A stretch of 64,000 bases of DNA from an uncultured Clostridia bacterium (lineage in GTDB: Bacteria; Bacillota; Clostridia; Christensenellales; Aristaeellaceae), in the NCBI GenBank assembly GCA_947565865.1, contig CANOHT010000003.1:62001-126000 (forward strand). Direction: 5' to 3'. Shown here piece after piece: positions 1 to 8,427 of this stretch. Within the stretch, counting starts at the first letter, position 1, and each line of letters begins with the position of its first letter. Below the pieces are notes generated by a model that saw only the letters and a list, made by a program, of their open reading frames with translations, ran no database searches and had not been told where the DNA came from. The translations under genes were made by a program, and so were the position numbers.

Positions 1-310
1 GCAGGGTATAAACGCCGGCGGGCTTCTCGCACATCACATGCAGTCCTTCGCGGAAGGCCTCAATGGCCAGCGGCGGATGCTGATAGTGCGGCACAGCCAG
101 CAGCACGGCGTCGCACTTGCCGCTATGGATCAGTTCGGAGCCCTCGGTAAACACCGCGGTATCCGGCAGGTTCTCCGCGGCCCACTGACGGCGGCTTTCC
201 TTTCGGTCCGCCACAGCCGTTACCTGAATTTGGGGGCACTTACCCTCCAGAATGTTCCGGGCGTGGCTTGAACCCATGTTGCCCACGCCGATGATGCCAA
301 GTCGCAGCAT
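1..310 (-). CDS. Gfo/Idh/MocA-family oxidoreductase, N-terminal part only
   Basis: About 103 residues are visible; the C-terminal part lies beyond base 1. The product starts MLRLGIIGVGNMGSSHARN, a Rossmann NAD(P)-binding start with the GVGNMG turn. Near residue 97 it has CEKPAG, the EKP motif typical of this family. Such enzymes oxidise or reduce sugars, inositols or related polyols; the substrate cannot be told from this part. The start follows GGAGG by a normal spacing, and a good sigma-A promoter lies upstream. It is divergent from uridine kinase. Family assignment is firm, substrate unknown. Confidence 0.85.
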   Translation of the reverse strand, partial: MLRLGIIGVGNMGSSHARNILEGKCPQIQVTAVADRKESRRQWAAENLPDTAVFTEGSELIHSGKCDAVLLAVPHYQHPPLAIEAFREGLHVMCEKPAGVYTL

Positions 311-350
311 TGATTTTGCCTCCTTCATTTCGGGGGTATCTATTATCTTT

Positions 351-379
351 ATGGTATAACAGCCTTTCGGGTTTTGCAA
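351..379 (-). promoter_or_regulatory. sigma-A promoter of the oxidoreductase
   Basis: Read on the minus strand: -35 TTGCAA (374-379), 17-base spacer, -10 TACCAT (351-356), about 40 bases ahead of the start codon. Confidence 0.55.
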
Positions 380-469
380 TACCAATTTTTCGGTCTTTGG
401 TACAAAAAATACGGGAAGTTGTTCCTTCCCCGCCTGCCTGAAGTCGACCATCCTTCTTCCCCAAAGGGC

Positions 470-498
470 TTGACAGATGCTGTCGAATGCTGTATCTT
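470..498 (+). promoter_or_regulatory. sigma-A promoter of udk
   Basis: TTGACA (470-475), 17-base spacer, TATCTT (493-498), 35 bases before the udk start codon. Confidence 0.65.
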
Positions 499-533
499 TT
501 GTGAAGAAACGGCAGTAAACAGGGGGCTTTGAT

Positions 534-1154
534 ATGAGGATGTTCATTGGCATCTGCGGCGCCAGCGGCAGCGGCAAATCCACCTTGGCGGAATCCCTGC
601 AAAAGCGTCTGGGCGATCGCTGCTATGTATTGCAGCAGGACGCCTACTATCTGGATCACCCCGATCTGACCTTTGAGCAGCGGGCCGTGCTGAATTACGA
701 CGAGCCGGGCATTTTTGACCATGAGCTTCTCCTGAAGGATGTGGAGACCCTGCTCGCCGGGCAGTCCATCACGCGGAAGGCCTATGACTACGCCCAGCAC
801 CGACGGGCGGACACCCAGGAGCTGATTCAGCCCCGGGAGGTGCTGATTTTGGAGGGCATTCATTGCTTCCACGACCCCCGTCTGTGCGCGCTGATGTATC
901 TGCGGCTGTACATGAGCGTGGAGCCGGACATCTGCCTGCTGCGCCGCATTCAGCGGGATATCAAAGAGCGGGGCCGGGAGATTGACGGTATTTCCGCCCA
1001 GTACCTGACCACGGTGAAGCCCATGTACGACCAGTACATCCGCAACTACATCAACGAGGCGGATGTGATTGTCTCCCGTGGCGGCAAAAACGCGCGGATC
1101 GTGGACATCCTCACAGGCTATGTCCAGGACGCGCTCAACAGTGCGCAAACGTGA
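534..1154 (+). CDS. udk: uridine kinase
   Basis: Phosphorylates uridine and cytidine to UMP and CMP with ATP or GTP in pyrimidine salvage. The P-loop GASGSGKST is at residues 9-17. The nucleoside-binding segment with QQDAYY follows, then LILEGIH, then the RDIKERGR stretch of the lid. At 206 residues it has the usual length. It is a single-gene unit with its own promoter and a hairpin terminator that begins on the stop codon. The ATG follows an AGGGGG-type ribosome-binding site. No anomalies seen. Confidence 0.93.
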   Translation: MRMFIGICGASGSGKSTLAESLQKRLGDRCYVLQQDAYYLDHPDLTFEQRAVLNYDEPGIFDHELLLKDVETLLAGQSITRKAYDYAQHRRADTQELIQPREVLILEGIHCFHDPRLCALMYLRLYMSVEPDICLLRRIQRDIKERGREIDGISAQYLTTVKPMYDQYIRNYINEADVIVSRGGKNARIVDILTGYVQDALNSAQT

Positions 1155-1175
1155 AACCGACCGTAGTCGGTTTTT
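1154..1175 (+). terminator. intrinsic terminator of udk
   Basis: Stem AAACCGAC / GTCGGTTT with loop CGTA, running into TTTTT, starting at the last base of the udk stop codon. Confidence 0.75.
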
Positions 1176-1201
1176 AATGCTATCCTTTCTTATACGCACA
1201 A

Positions 1202-1231
1202 AGCGCCCGCTCCGTTAATGGAGCGGGCGCT
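1202..1231. terminator. perfect 12-bp hairpin, probably a second or bidirectional terminator
   Basis: AGCGCCCGCTCC, loop GTTAAT, then the exact reverse complement. The T tract after it is poor. It lies between udk and the 3' end of nagA. The remaining bases, 1232-1476, hold no gene I can support. Confidence 0.5.
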
Positions 1232-1476
1232 CAAACTATCATAAGGATCAGGGAAATGCCGGAGGAACCGCAGGCCGACTGTCCATCGAAAGGCAGCGAG
1301 CCCCTTCTCAGCCATGTTATAGAACGAAGCCGGATACAGTGATTCTGCACAATTTCAGTTGAAATGACTTCCTTGCACGATCCAACGACCAGCAGAGTAT
1401 CTCTGCCGTCCGACCAGAAAAAGAACGCCATAGTCTAAAAAAGGGATAATGCCACTTTTTTTGACCAGCTGCGCGC

Positions 1477-2613
1477 TCAGTCCCCGCTGTGCTCGTCAAT
1501 CACCGTCATTCTTTGCCAATCCCGGCTCCAGCGGGTCAGCGGCGCGGGACTGCCCACAGTCATATGACCGATCACACGCTCTCCGATGGACTCCGCTGGG
1601 GTCTGCGTCGCCATCATCACCGCCTGCTCCGGCGCGATGCCGAAGCGATGGATCATGTTACGCAGGGCTTCGGGCATGGTCAGCACGGAACCGGCCAGGG
1701 TGCCGTCCGCCAGCCGGGCCTCGCCGGCCTTGACAAAGACCTGCTGGCCCCCCAGCGCGTATTCGCCATCAGGCATCCCGGCGGCCTCCATGGCATCGGT
1801 CACAGCCACGACCCGGGCGGCACCCTTGGCGTTCAGCAGCAATTTTATGACATCCGGGTGTAGGTGGATGCCGTCTCCGATGAACTCTGCGTACAGCCGC
1901 TCGTCGGTCAGCGCCGCGCCGGGAACGCCGGGCTCCCGATGGTGCAGCGCTGTCTGGGCATTGAAGGTATGCGTCACATGGCTTGCGCCCCAGTCCGCCG
2001 CCTGATGCGTCTGGGCCGCGGTGGCCGCCGTATGGCCGATGGACACCGTCACACCCCGGGCCGTTGCCCAGCGCACGAACGCTTCCGCCCCCGGCCATTC
2101 CGGGGCCAGGGTCAGCAGCCGCACCGTATCCGTCTGATCAGCGCAAAGCCTCAAAAACTCCGCCGGATCCGGCGCGTGAAGAAATTCCTTCCGTTGGGCG
2201 CCGCACCTGTCCGGGTTGAGGTAGGGAGCCTCCATGTGCGCGCCCAGCACCCTTGCAGAGCGTGCGTCAGGCCGCTCCATCACCGCCCGGATACCCGCCA
2301 GGGCCGCGGCGGTCTCCGTCTTCGGCGCGCTCATGGTGGTAGGAAGGAAGGCCGCCACACCCTCCCGGTACAGTCTCCGCGCCATCTGGCGAACGGCCTG
2401 CTCCCCCGCCATGGCGTCATGGCCCTGGAAGGCATGGATGTGCACATCCACAAAGCCCGGCAGCAGATAATCCCCTGCCAAATCCACCTCAGCCTCATAC
2501 AGCCCCTTATCCAGGCCCGCGCCGATCTCCTGCACTTTGCCGTGCATCAGCCGCAGCTCAGTCCCCTCGCGAAACCGCCCGCCGATAAAGGCGGCAGCGT
2601 TGCGGATCAGCAT
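1477..2613 (-). CDS. nagA: N-acetylglucosamine-6-phosphate deacetylase
   Basis: Hydrolyses GlcNAc-6-phosphate to glucosamine-6-phosphate and acetate in amino-sugar use and wall recycling. It is an amidohydrolase-fold enzyme of 378 residues, a normal length. Visible metal and substrate motifs are HIH (residues 58-60), HMEAP (Glu128), SIGHT (His194), HTFNAQ (His215) and TDAM (catalytic Asp near 273). The start ATG follows GGGGAG. The usual partner nagB (deaminase) is not in the window. The next gene upstream, tpiA, is separated by a terminator-like hairpin, so nagA may be transcribed alone. Confidence 0.92.
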   Translation of the reverse strand: MLIRNAAAFIGGRFREGTELRLMHGKVQEIGAGLDKGLYEAEVDLAGDYLLPGFVDVHIHAFQGHDAMAGEQAVRQMARRLYREGVAAFLPTTMSAPKTETAAALAGIRAVMERPDARSARVLGAHMEAPYLNPDRCGAQRKEFLHAPDPAEFLRLCADQTDTVRLLTLAPEWPGAEAFVRWATARGVTVSIGHTAATAAQTHQAADWGASHVTHTFNAQTALHHREPGVPGAALTDERLYAEFIGDGIHLHPDVIKLLLNAKGAARVVAVTDAMEAAGMPDGEYALGGQQVFVKAGEARLADGTLAGSVLTMPEALRNMIHRFGIAPEQAVMMATQTPAESIGERVIGHMTVGSPAPLTRWSRDWQRMTVIDEHSGD

Positions 2614-2673
2614 GAATCACGTCTCCCCCTCTTTCGCATGTTCCACGGGCCATGTACCACGCCCGCAAAAAAC

Positions 2674-2704
2674 AGGGAGCCGCACCGTGGTGGATGCGGC
2701 CCCC
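2674..2704 (-). terminator. terminator after tpiA
   Basis: On the minus strand a GC-rich stem (GCCGCA / TGCGGC, extended by GGG / CCC) is followed by TGTTTTTT, just past the tpiA stop codon. Confidence 0.6.
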
Positions 2705-2710
2705 ATAAGG

Positions 2711-3463
2711 TTACTTATCGTAATTGACCACCAGGGAGAAGTCCGGGGCCTTCAGCGACGCACCGCCGATCAAGCCGCCGTCAATCTCGGGCTGTGCCAT
2801 CAGCCCCTTCACATTCTTAGGATTCATGGAGCCGCCGTACTGGATGCGAACCTTATCGGCAACCTCCTGGCCATACTTGCGGGCCACCGCCTTGCGGATG
2901 ACGCCGATGGTCTCGTTGGCCTGCTCATCGGTGGCCGTGAGGCCGGTACCGATGGCCCACACGGGCTCGTAAGCGATGACGACCTCGGCCACCTGCTCCG
3001 CCGTCAGCCCGTTAAGGGCCATGATGGTCTGGTAATCCACCAGGCCGTCGGTGGCGCCGGCTTCCCGGACGTCCTTCATTTCACCCACACACAGGATGAC
3101 CTTCAGGCCCGCGGCCACCGCCGCCAGCACCCGCTGGTTCACCGTCTGGTCAGTCTCGCCAAAGTACTGACGCCGCTCGCTGTGGCCAATGATGACATAT
3201 TCCACGCCGGAAGCCACCAGCATGTCGGCGGACAGCTCACCCGTGTACGCGCCGGAAGCCGCCCAGTGGACGTTCTGCGCGCCCAGGTGGATGTTGGAAT
3301 CCGCAATGGCCTCCCGCACCGCAGCAAAGTCCACGGCAGGCACACATACCACCACGTCGCAGGCGGCGTCCTTGACCAGGGGCTTGAGCTCCGTCACCAG
3401 CGCCGCGGCCTCGGCGGGCATCTTGTTCATTTTCCAGTTACCGGCAATAATCGCCTTGCGCAT
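2711..3463 (-). CDS. tpiA: triosephosphate isomerase
   Basis: Interconverts dihydroxyacetone phosphate and glyceraldehyde-3-phosphate. Visible are NWKMN (active-site Lys), GHSERR (catalytic His) and AYEPVWAIGTG (catalytic Glu), plus YGGSMNP and GGLIGGASL of the phosphate-binding C-terminus. The start chosen is MRKAIIAGNW: it follows GAGGTGAT at the right distance and gives 250 residues, the normal size. The frame stays open 27 codons further upstream, but that stretch reads through hairpin DNA and is not conserved-looking. Downstream of pgk on the same strand, with the hairpin array between them. Confidence 0.97.
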   Translation of the reverse strand: MRKAIIAGNWKMNKMPAEAAALVTELKPLVKDAACDVVVCVPAVDFAAVREAIADSNIHLGAQNVHWAASGAYTGELSADMLVASGVEYVIIGHSERRQYFGETDQTVNQRVLAAVAAGLKVILCVGEMKDVREAGATDGLVDYQTIMALNGLTAEQVAEVVIAYEPVWAIGTGLTATDEQANETIGVIRKAVARKYGQEVADKVRIQYGGSMNPKNVKGLMAQPEIDGGLIGGASLKAPDFSLVVNYDK

Positions 3464-3496
3464 TGGTATCACCTCATTGTTTGATAAGGGGAACGC

Positions 3497-3818
3497 CAAA
3501 GGGCTCTGCCCTTTGGGAACCCGGCAGAATCTCTGCCCCGACACCCCGCAAAGGGCCTTCAGCCCTCTCGACAGCCCTTTCCCAGGAGCTACGTCCCTGG
3601 GGAGGAACAGCCCAGATGGTCTACGCCCCTGGGGAGGCGTCGGAGGGGCCGCAGCCCCTCCGCCTGTACTCGTCTCCGTCGGCTCCGCCGACGGGGCGGG
3701 GCGTTTTCAGCTCTGCTGAAAACATACCTTACACTCGCGTACGGCCAGGAGAACGGCATCCGCCGTTCGACCAGCGCGCGAGTGCAAACTCGTGAAAGTG
3801 GCACCAGCCACTTTCACG
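3497..3818. repeat. array of about ten short hairpins between pgk and tpiA
   Basis: Consecutive inverted repeats fill the 362-bp gap. Examples: 3497-3517 (CCAAAGGGC, TCT, reverse), 3524-3538, 3552-3566, 3581-3601, 3642-3661 (GGAGGGGC, CGCA, reverse), 3676-3694 (CCGTCGGC, TCC, reverse), 3703-3723 (GTTTTCAGC, TCT, reverse), 3751-3768, and 3791-3818 (12-bp stem CGTGAAAGTGGC with loop ACCA). The stems are unrelated in sequence, but most end in GC-NNN(N)-GC at the tip. The last hairpin ends 7 bases past the pgk stop codon. No protein is supported here. The function is unknown; transcript stabilisation, attenuation or an expanding element are possible. Confidence 0.85.
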
Positions 3819-3825
3819 AAGGCCA

Positions 3826-5028
3826 TCAGGCCTCGTCCAGCGCCGCAACGCCGGGCAGCACCTTGCCCTCCAGGTATTCCAGGGAAGCGCCGCCGCCGGT
3901 GGAGATATGGGTCATCTTGTCGCCCAGGCCCATCTGCTCCACAGCCGCCGCGGAATCGCCGCCGCCGATGATGGTCACAGCATCGCTCTCCGCCATGGCC
4001 TTGGCCACCGCCAGGGTGCCCGCCGCCAGGGTGGGATTCTCAAACACGCCCATGGGGCCGTTCCAGATGACGGTCTTGGCCGCCTTGACCGCGCCGGCGA
4101 ACAGCTCGGCCGTCTTCGGGCCGATGTCGCAGCCCTCCATGTCGTCAGGAATCTGGCTGGCATTCACCACCAGGGTCTCCACGGGGGCGTCGATGGGGCT
4201 GGGGAAGTCCTTGATGCAAACGGTATCCACAGGCAGGAGCAGCTGGACACCCTTCTCCTCAGCCTTCTTCATCATGTCCTTGCAGTAGTCGATCTTGCTC
4301 TCGTCCAGCAGGGACTTGCCGATGCCATAGCCCTTGGCCTTCAGGAAGGTAAAGGCCATGCCGCCGCCGATGATGAGGGTATCCACCTTCTCCAGCAGGT
4401 TGCTGATGACATTCAGCTTGTCCTCGATCTTTGCGCCGCCCAGCACCGCCACGAAGGGACGGTCGGCGTTTTCCAGAGCCTTGCCCATCACGGCCAGCTC
4501 CTTGCCGATGAGATAGCCCGCCACATTGGGCGCCAGGAACTTCGTCACGCCCTCCGTGGAGCAGTGCGCACGGTGGCAGGAGCCGAAGGCGTCATCCACA
4601 TAGCAGTCCGCCAGGGAAGCCAGCTCCTTGGAGAACGCCTCGATGTTCTTGGTCTCTTCCTTGCGGAAACGGGTATTCTGCAGGAGCACCACATCGCCGT
4701 CCGCCATGGCAGCCACAGCGGCCTTGGCGTTCTCGCCCACAACGGTGTCATCGTCAGCGAAGACAACCTTCTTGCCCAGGTACTCGGAAAGGCGCTCGGC
4801 CACGGGCGCCAGGGAGAACTTAGCCTCCGGGCCGTTCTTCGGCTTGCCCAGGTGGCTGCACAGAATCACCTTGCCGCCGTCCGCCACCAGCTTCTTGATG
4901 GTGGGCAGGGCCGCCACGATGCGCTTGTCGTTGGTGATCTTGCCATCCTTCATGGGCACGTTGAAGTCGCAGCGGACAAGAACCTTCTTGCCGGCTACCT
5001 GAATGTCTTCGATCGTCTTCTTAGCCAT
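3826..5028 (-). CDS. pgk: phosphoglycerate kinase
   Basis: Transfers phosphate from 1,3-bisphosphoglycerate to ADP in glycolysis. Visible: VRCDFNVP near the N-terminus (substrate loop), SHLGKPK, the hinge and nucleotide region GGAKIEDK, WNGPMGVFE and the C-terminal GGGDSAAA plus STGGGASLE. Length is 400 residues, as usual. The ATG at 5028 is preferred over an in-frame GTG three codons earlier because GGAG stands eight bases before it. Probably co-transcribed with tpiA; gap (GAPDH) is not adjacent in this window. Confidence 0.97.
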   Translation of the reverse strand: MAKKTIEDIQVAGKKVLVRCDFNVPMKDGKITNDKRIVAALPTIKKLVADGGKVILCSHLGKPKNGPEAKFSLAPVAERLSEYLGKKVVFADDDTVVGENAKAAVAAMADGDVVLLQNTRFRKEETKNIEAFSKELASLADCYVDDAFGSCHRAHCSTEGVTKFLAPNVAGYLIGKELAVMGKALENADRPFVAVLGGAKIEDKLNVISNLLEKVDTLIIGGGMAFTFLKAKGYGIGKSLLDESKIDYCKDMMKKAEEKGVQLLLPVDTVCIKDFPSPIDAPVETLVVNASQIPDDMEGCDIGPKTAELFAGAVKAAKTVIWNGPMGVFENPTLAAGTLAVAKAMAESDAVTIIGGGDSAAAVEQMGLGDKMTHISTGGGASLEYLEGKVLPGVAALDEA

Positions 5029-5136
5029 GATGCACACTCCTTATGAAATATTGTTTGCATTGTCTATTGCAAAAGCCCTGTTGAGGGCGTGCAATCCGTT
5101 CTGACAGCGGGCCTGCCGGGCATTGCCGACCTTTTC

Positions 5137-5165
5137 ATGATACCACGGAAAGGCTAACCTGGCAA
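5137..5165 (-). promoter_or_regulatory. sigma-A promoter of pgk(-tpiA)
   Basis: Minus strand: TTGCCA (5160-5165), 17-base spacer, TATCAT (5137-5142), about 110 bases before the pgk start, leaving a long untranslated leader. Confidence 0.5.
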
Positions 5166-5255
5166 GGGCTTTCCAGCATTATTGACATATTCTTAACAAT
5201 TTTGTGCGCAACTTTGCGCCCCCACTGGCATAGGCTGGAGCAGGAGGTGACCGCC

Positions 5256-5513
5256 ATGGTGAGCATCAGCCCGGGAACCGTCACGCTTTTTGCGCTTTCG
5301 CCCCTGCTGGTCTACCTGCTCTGCCGACGTTTTGACCCGAAAAAACCCTGGGGCCGCGCCCTTCAGCGGTGCGTGGCGGGGATTCTGCTCCTGTGCCTGT
5401 GGAATCTTCTCTCCCCCGTCCAACTGGGCGTCAACCCGCTCTCCGCCTATTTGACGGGCAGCCTGGGCCTGCCCGGGCTGGGATTGCTGTATGTGCTTTC
5501 CCTCATCGGTTAA
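5256..5513 (+). CDS. bofA: BofA-like small membrane protein
   Basis: 85 residues, starting at the ATG after AGGAGGTG. It has two or three hydrophobic segments and ends with GVNPLSAYLTGSLGLPGLG, which matches the C-terminal signature of the pro-sigma-K processing inhibitor BofA family. In Bacillus, BofA with SpoIVFA holds the SpoIVFB protease inactive in the outer forespore membrane. This suggests a spore-forming lineage. The gene stands alone, convergent with thiI and overlapping its 3' end by four bases. The family call is good; the function in this organism is inferred. Confidence 0.75.
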   Translation: MVSISPGTVTLFALSPLLVYLLCRRFDPKKPWGRALQRCVAGILLLCLWNLLSPVQLGVNPLSAYLTGSLGLPGLGLLYVLSLIG

Positions 5514-6655
5514 ACCGTTATGACCTCAATGCCCGCCACAGCCTCGTCAATCAGCGCCTCCATATCCAGCCGCTCCTCGCCCCACAGGATTTTCTCCAGC
5601 TTGGGATTAGTGGCCGGATGCCGGGGCGTGAAGACCGTGCAGCAATCCTCAAATGGCAAAGAGGATGTCTCATAGGTGCCGATGCGCTTGGCGATGTCGA
5701 TGATCTCGCTCTTGTCAAAGCCAATGACCGGGCGGAACACCGGCATGTTCACCACCATGTCCGTCACCCCAAGCGCCCCCATGGTCTGACTGGCCACCTG
5801 GCCCACGCTCTCGCCGGTGATAAGGGCCTCCGCGTGCTCCTGCCGGGCCACGCGCTCGGCAATGCGCATCATGAACCGCCGCATAATCAGCGTCGTGTAC
5901 TCCTCGGGGCACTTCTCGTGGATTTCCATCTGAATTTGGGTGAAGGGCACGACATGCACCCGGACGCCGCAGCAGCTTTCCGACAGGATTCGTGCCAGGT
6001 CAAGCACCTTTTCCTTGGCCCGATCCGAGGTATAGGGGTAGCTGTGGAAGTGTACGGCGCTGATTTTAACGCCGCGCTTGGCGATCATCCAGCCCGCCAC
6101 CGGACTGTCGATGCCCCCGGACAGCAGCAGCGTCGCCCTGCCGCCGGTCCCCACGGGCATGCCGCCCACCGCTGTCTCCACACGGACGTAGAGATAGCAC
6201 ATGTCGCGGATCTCCACATTCAGCACATGCTCCGGCGTTTTGACATCCACGGACAAGCCCGGATTGCTTTGGAGAATGCGGTGCCCCATCTCCCTGCCGA
6301 TGGCCGGGGAATCCAGCGGATACCGCTTATCCGACCGCCGCGCCGATACCTTGAAGGTGCCCTTCAGGCCGGCCGTCATCTTCACCGCCTGGCCGCATAC
6401 GGCGTCGAAATCCTCCTTGGGCATTTCCACGGCGGGACATACGCTGTGGACGCCGAAGACCTTGGTCACCCGGCGCAGGCATTCCTCCTGATCCGTGAAG
6501 TCGCTGACAAAGATGCGGCCGTCATTCAGCCACACCTTAGCCCCCAAAGGCTCCACAGCGGCCTTCACCCGCTTGACCAGCGCGCGCATAAAAACAGGGC
6601 GGTTCAAGCCCTTGAGAAAAATTTCACCGTAGCGTACCAGAAGAAGCTCCCGCAC
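5510..6655 (-). CDS. thiI: tRNA 4-thiouridine synthase ThiI
   Basis: Uses sulfur delivered by a cysteine desulfurase to make 4-thiouridine at tRNA position 8; in some bacteria it also feeds thiamin thiazole synthesis. Visible: an N-terminal ferredoxin-like/THUMP region, then the PP-loop LLLSGGIDSPVAGW, GESVGQVASQT, and a FEDCCTVFTPRHP segment carrying the conserved cysteines. There is no C-terminal rhodanese domain, as usual in Gram-positives. I choose the GTG at 6655 because AAGGAGA precedes it and length (381) then fits; the open frame upstream runs into the desulfurase gene. It is paired with a cysteine desulfurase 41 bases upstream. Confidence 0.93.
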   Translation of the reverse strand: MRELLLVRYGEIFLKGLNRPVFMRALVKRVKAAVEPLGAKVWLNDGRIFVSDFTDQEECLRRVTKVFGVHSVCPAVEMPKEDFDAVCGQAVKMTAGLKGTFKVSARRSDKRYPLDSPAIGREMGHRILQSNPGLSVDVKTPEHVLNVEIRDMCYLYVRVETAVGGMPVGTGGRATLLLSGGIDSPVAGWMIAKRGVKISAVHFHSYPYTSDRAKEKVLDLARILSESCCGVRVHVVPFTQIQMEIHEKCPEEYTTLIMRRFMMRIAERVARQEHAEALITGESVGQVASQTMGALGVTDMVVNMPVFRPVIGFDKSEIIDIAKRIGTYETSSLPFEDCCTVFTPRHPATNPKLEKILWGEERLDMEALIDEAVAGIEVITV

Positions 6656-6696
6656 AGCCTCGTCTCTCCTTTGTTTCGAAATCAGGGTTCCGCTAT

Positions 6697-7845
6697 TTAC
6701 CGGCGCACGAATTTCTTCAGCATGTCGTAGTGCTTCTTCACCGCCGCCGCCGCCGCATCCATGTCCGCCTCGGTGAGGAACGGGCACAGGCTGAACCGCA
6801 GCGCGCAGTCCTTGCGCTGAGCGGACAGGCCCATGGCCGTCAGCACCCCGGAAAACTTCTGCTTCCGGCTGGCGCAGGCGGAACCGGCGCTGACATAGAT
6901 GCCCTCTCCCTCCAGGGCGAAAAGCATCGTCTGGGAGCGCACGGGCGGCAGGCTCACGTTCAGAATATGGGGCGCGCAGGCGGGGCTGTCAAGGGCGGGG
7001 CCGTTGAGCTCCGCCTGGGGAACGGTCTCCCGCAAACGCTGCCACAGCCGGCGCTTCAGAGCCATCATGGCTTCCGCCGCGTCCTCAGGGTAGGTGCGCA
7101 CCGCCTCCCCAAGGCCGATGATACCCGCCGTGTTTTCCGTGCCGGAGCGATACCCTGCCTCCTGGCCGCCGCCGAACACAATCGGGGACAGCTTGTGGCT
7201 ATTTTCCACAATCAGCCCGCCCACACCCTTGCTGGCATGAATTTTGTGCCCGCTGAAGGCGTAAGACTGGATGCCCAGGCCGTTGAAATCCACAGGCAGG
7301 CGAAGAAACCCCTGCACACCGTCCACATGGATGGCGGCCTCCGGGCAGAGGCGATCCCGCAGCCGTGCCACCTCTCTCACAGGCTGGATGGCGCCGCTCT
7401 CGTTGTTCACCTGCATCACGCAAATCAGCCGAACGGTATCGTCCAGCATATTTTCCAGCGCCGCCAGGTCCAGGACGCCTTCCGCCGTGACGGGAATCAG
7501 CGCCGCCTGATGGCCCAGCCGTTCAATCTCCGGCCCGCAGGCCAGCACCGCCGGGTGCTCCACGGACAGCAGCAGCACCTTCCCGGGCCTGCGCACCGTG
7601 CGCAGATGACCCAGGATGGCGATGTTGTCCGCCTCTGTGCCGCCGGAGGTGAAAATAAGCCGCTGGCCGACCGCCCCCGCCGCCTTCAAGCAGGCATCCC
7701 GCGCGTTGGACATGCGCTTTTCCGCCTCCAAAGCCGGTTTATACAGGGAGGATGGGTTGTGCCACCCCCCGGCCAGTGCCTCCGTCATAACGCGAACCAC
7801 CGCCTCGGAGGGGCGGGTGGTGGCGCTGTTGTCAAGGTAGATCAC
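6697..7845 (-). CDS. cysteine desulfurase (NifS/IscS-type)
   Basis: PLP enzyme of 382 residues that strips sulfur from cysteine and passes it on as a persulfide. Visible: the start IYLDNSATT, FTSGGTEADN, VNNESG, HVDGVQ, the PLP-lysine motif SGHKIHASKG, and SAGSACASRK with the catalytic cysteine loop. Initiates at a GTG after AGGAG. Adjacent to thiI, so its most likely job is sulfur supply for tRNA thiolation rather than general Fe-S assembly; no IscU or SufU gene is next to it. Confidence 0.93.
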   Translation of the reverse strand: MIYLDNSATTRPSEAVVRVMTEALAGGWHNPSSLYKPALEAEKRMSNARDACLKAAGAVGQRLIFTSGGTEADNIAILGHLRTVRRPGKVLLLSVEHPAVLACGPEIERLGHQAALIPVTAEGVLDLAALENMLDDTVRLICVMQVNNESGAIQPVREVARLRDRLCPEAAIHVDGVQGFLRLPVDFNGLGIQSYAFSGHKIHASKGVGGLIVENSHKLSPIVFGGGQEAGYRSGTENTAGIIGLGEAVRTYPEDAAEAMMALKRRLWQRLRETVPQAELNGPALDSPACAPHILNVSLPPVRSQTMLFALEGEGIYVSAGSACASRKQKFSGVLTAMGLSAQRKDCALRFSLCPFLTEADMDAAAAAVKKHYDMLKKFVRR

Positions 7846-7848
7846 GGC

Positions 7849-8379
7849 TTACTCCTGCCAGCTGCCCCGGGGAAGGAACTGCTTGATGTACTGCACCATT
7901 TCCTCGCTGGGCTCAATGATGATGACCCGCTTGCTGCTTTCCTTCTGGAAGTAGAAGTAATACAGCTCCTGACCGCGGTTGAGGAACCAGTTGTCCTTGC
8001 GCACACCGGGCATCGAGATATACCGCTGGAAGGCGGGGCTGCTGACCTTGCCGAAGGCGTCCACCCGGGAGACCTTCAGGCTGCCCAGGCTCTTGCGCTT
8101 CTTGTTGTTGTACACCTTCGCGAAGTCCATATCGCCATTGGTGAAGGTGTATTCATATTCCGTGCGCAGCCTGTCCCGGAACAAAAACAGATACACCGCG
8201 CCGCCAATGAAAATCAGCGTGGTAATCAGCAGCGTCACCGAAAACTGCATCAGCAGCACCTGCAGATAGAACATACCCATGATGGCCATCAGCACCATCG
8301 CCACCATGGACAGGGCAAACATCACCTCATTGATTCCCTTGTTGCGCTTGACAACGACCTCTTCCATAAAGCGATCCAT
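7849..8379 (-). CDS. small membrane protein, DUF6106-like
   Basis: 176 residues from the ATG preceded by GGAGGA; an in-frame ATG five codons earlier and the longer frame lack such a site. Two transmembrane segments (about residues 20-40 and 42-63) are followed by a soluble domain with YEYTFTNGDMDFAKVYNNKK and a run of basic residues. The pattern resembles DUF6106 proteins of Clostridia. Function unknown. It sits tightly between a PAP2-like gene and the desulfurase, with 3 bases to the latter, which suggests co-transcription. Confidence 0.75.
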   Translation of the reverse strand: MDRFMEEVVVKRNKGINEVMFALSMVAMVLMAIMGMFYLQVLLMQFSVTLLITTLIFIGGAVYLFLFRDRLRTEYEYTFTNGDMDFAKVYNNKKRKSLGSLKVSRVDAFGKVSSPAFQRYISMPGVRKDNWFLNRGQELYYFYFQKESSKRVIIIEPSEEMVQYIKQFLPRGSWQE

Positions 8380-8427
8380 ACAGCATTCCTCCGTTATCAT
8401 TTGATTGGCTTTCTTGTCAGCCAAGCT

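Noticed and set aside
1231..1431. 66-codon minus-strand frame between udk and nagA
   Set aside because: No ribosome-binding site, no recognisable motif, and a second frame of similar length overlaps it.
3497..3818. CRISPR array or insertion-sequence remnant
   Set aside because: The hairpins have no constant repeat, no regular spacing and no transposase-like frame.
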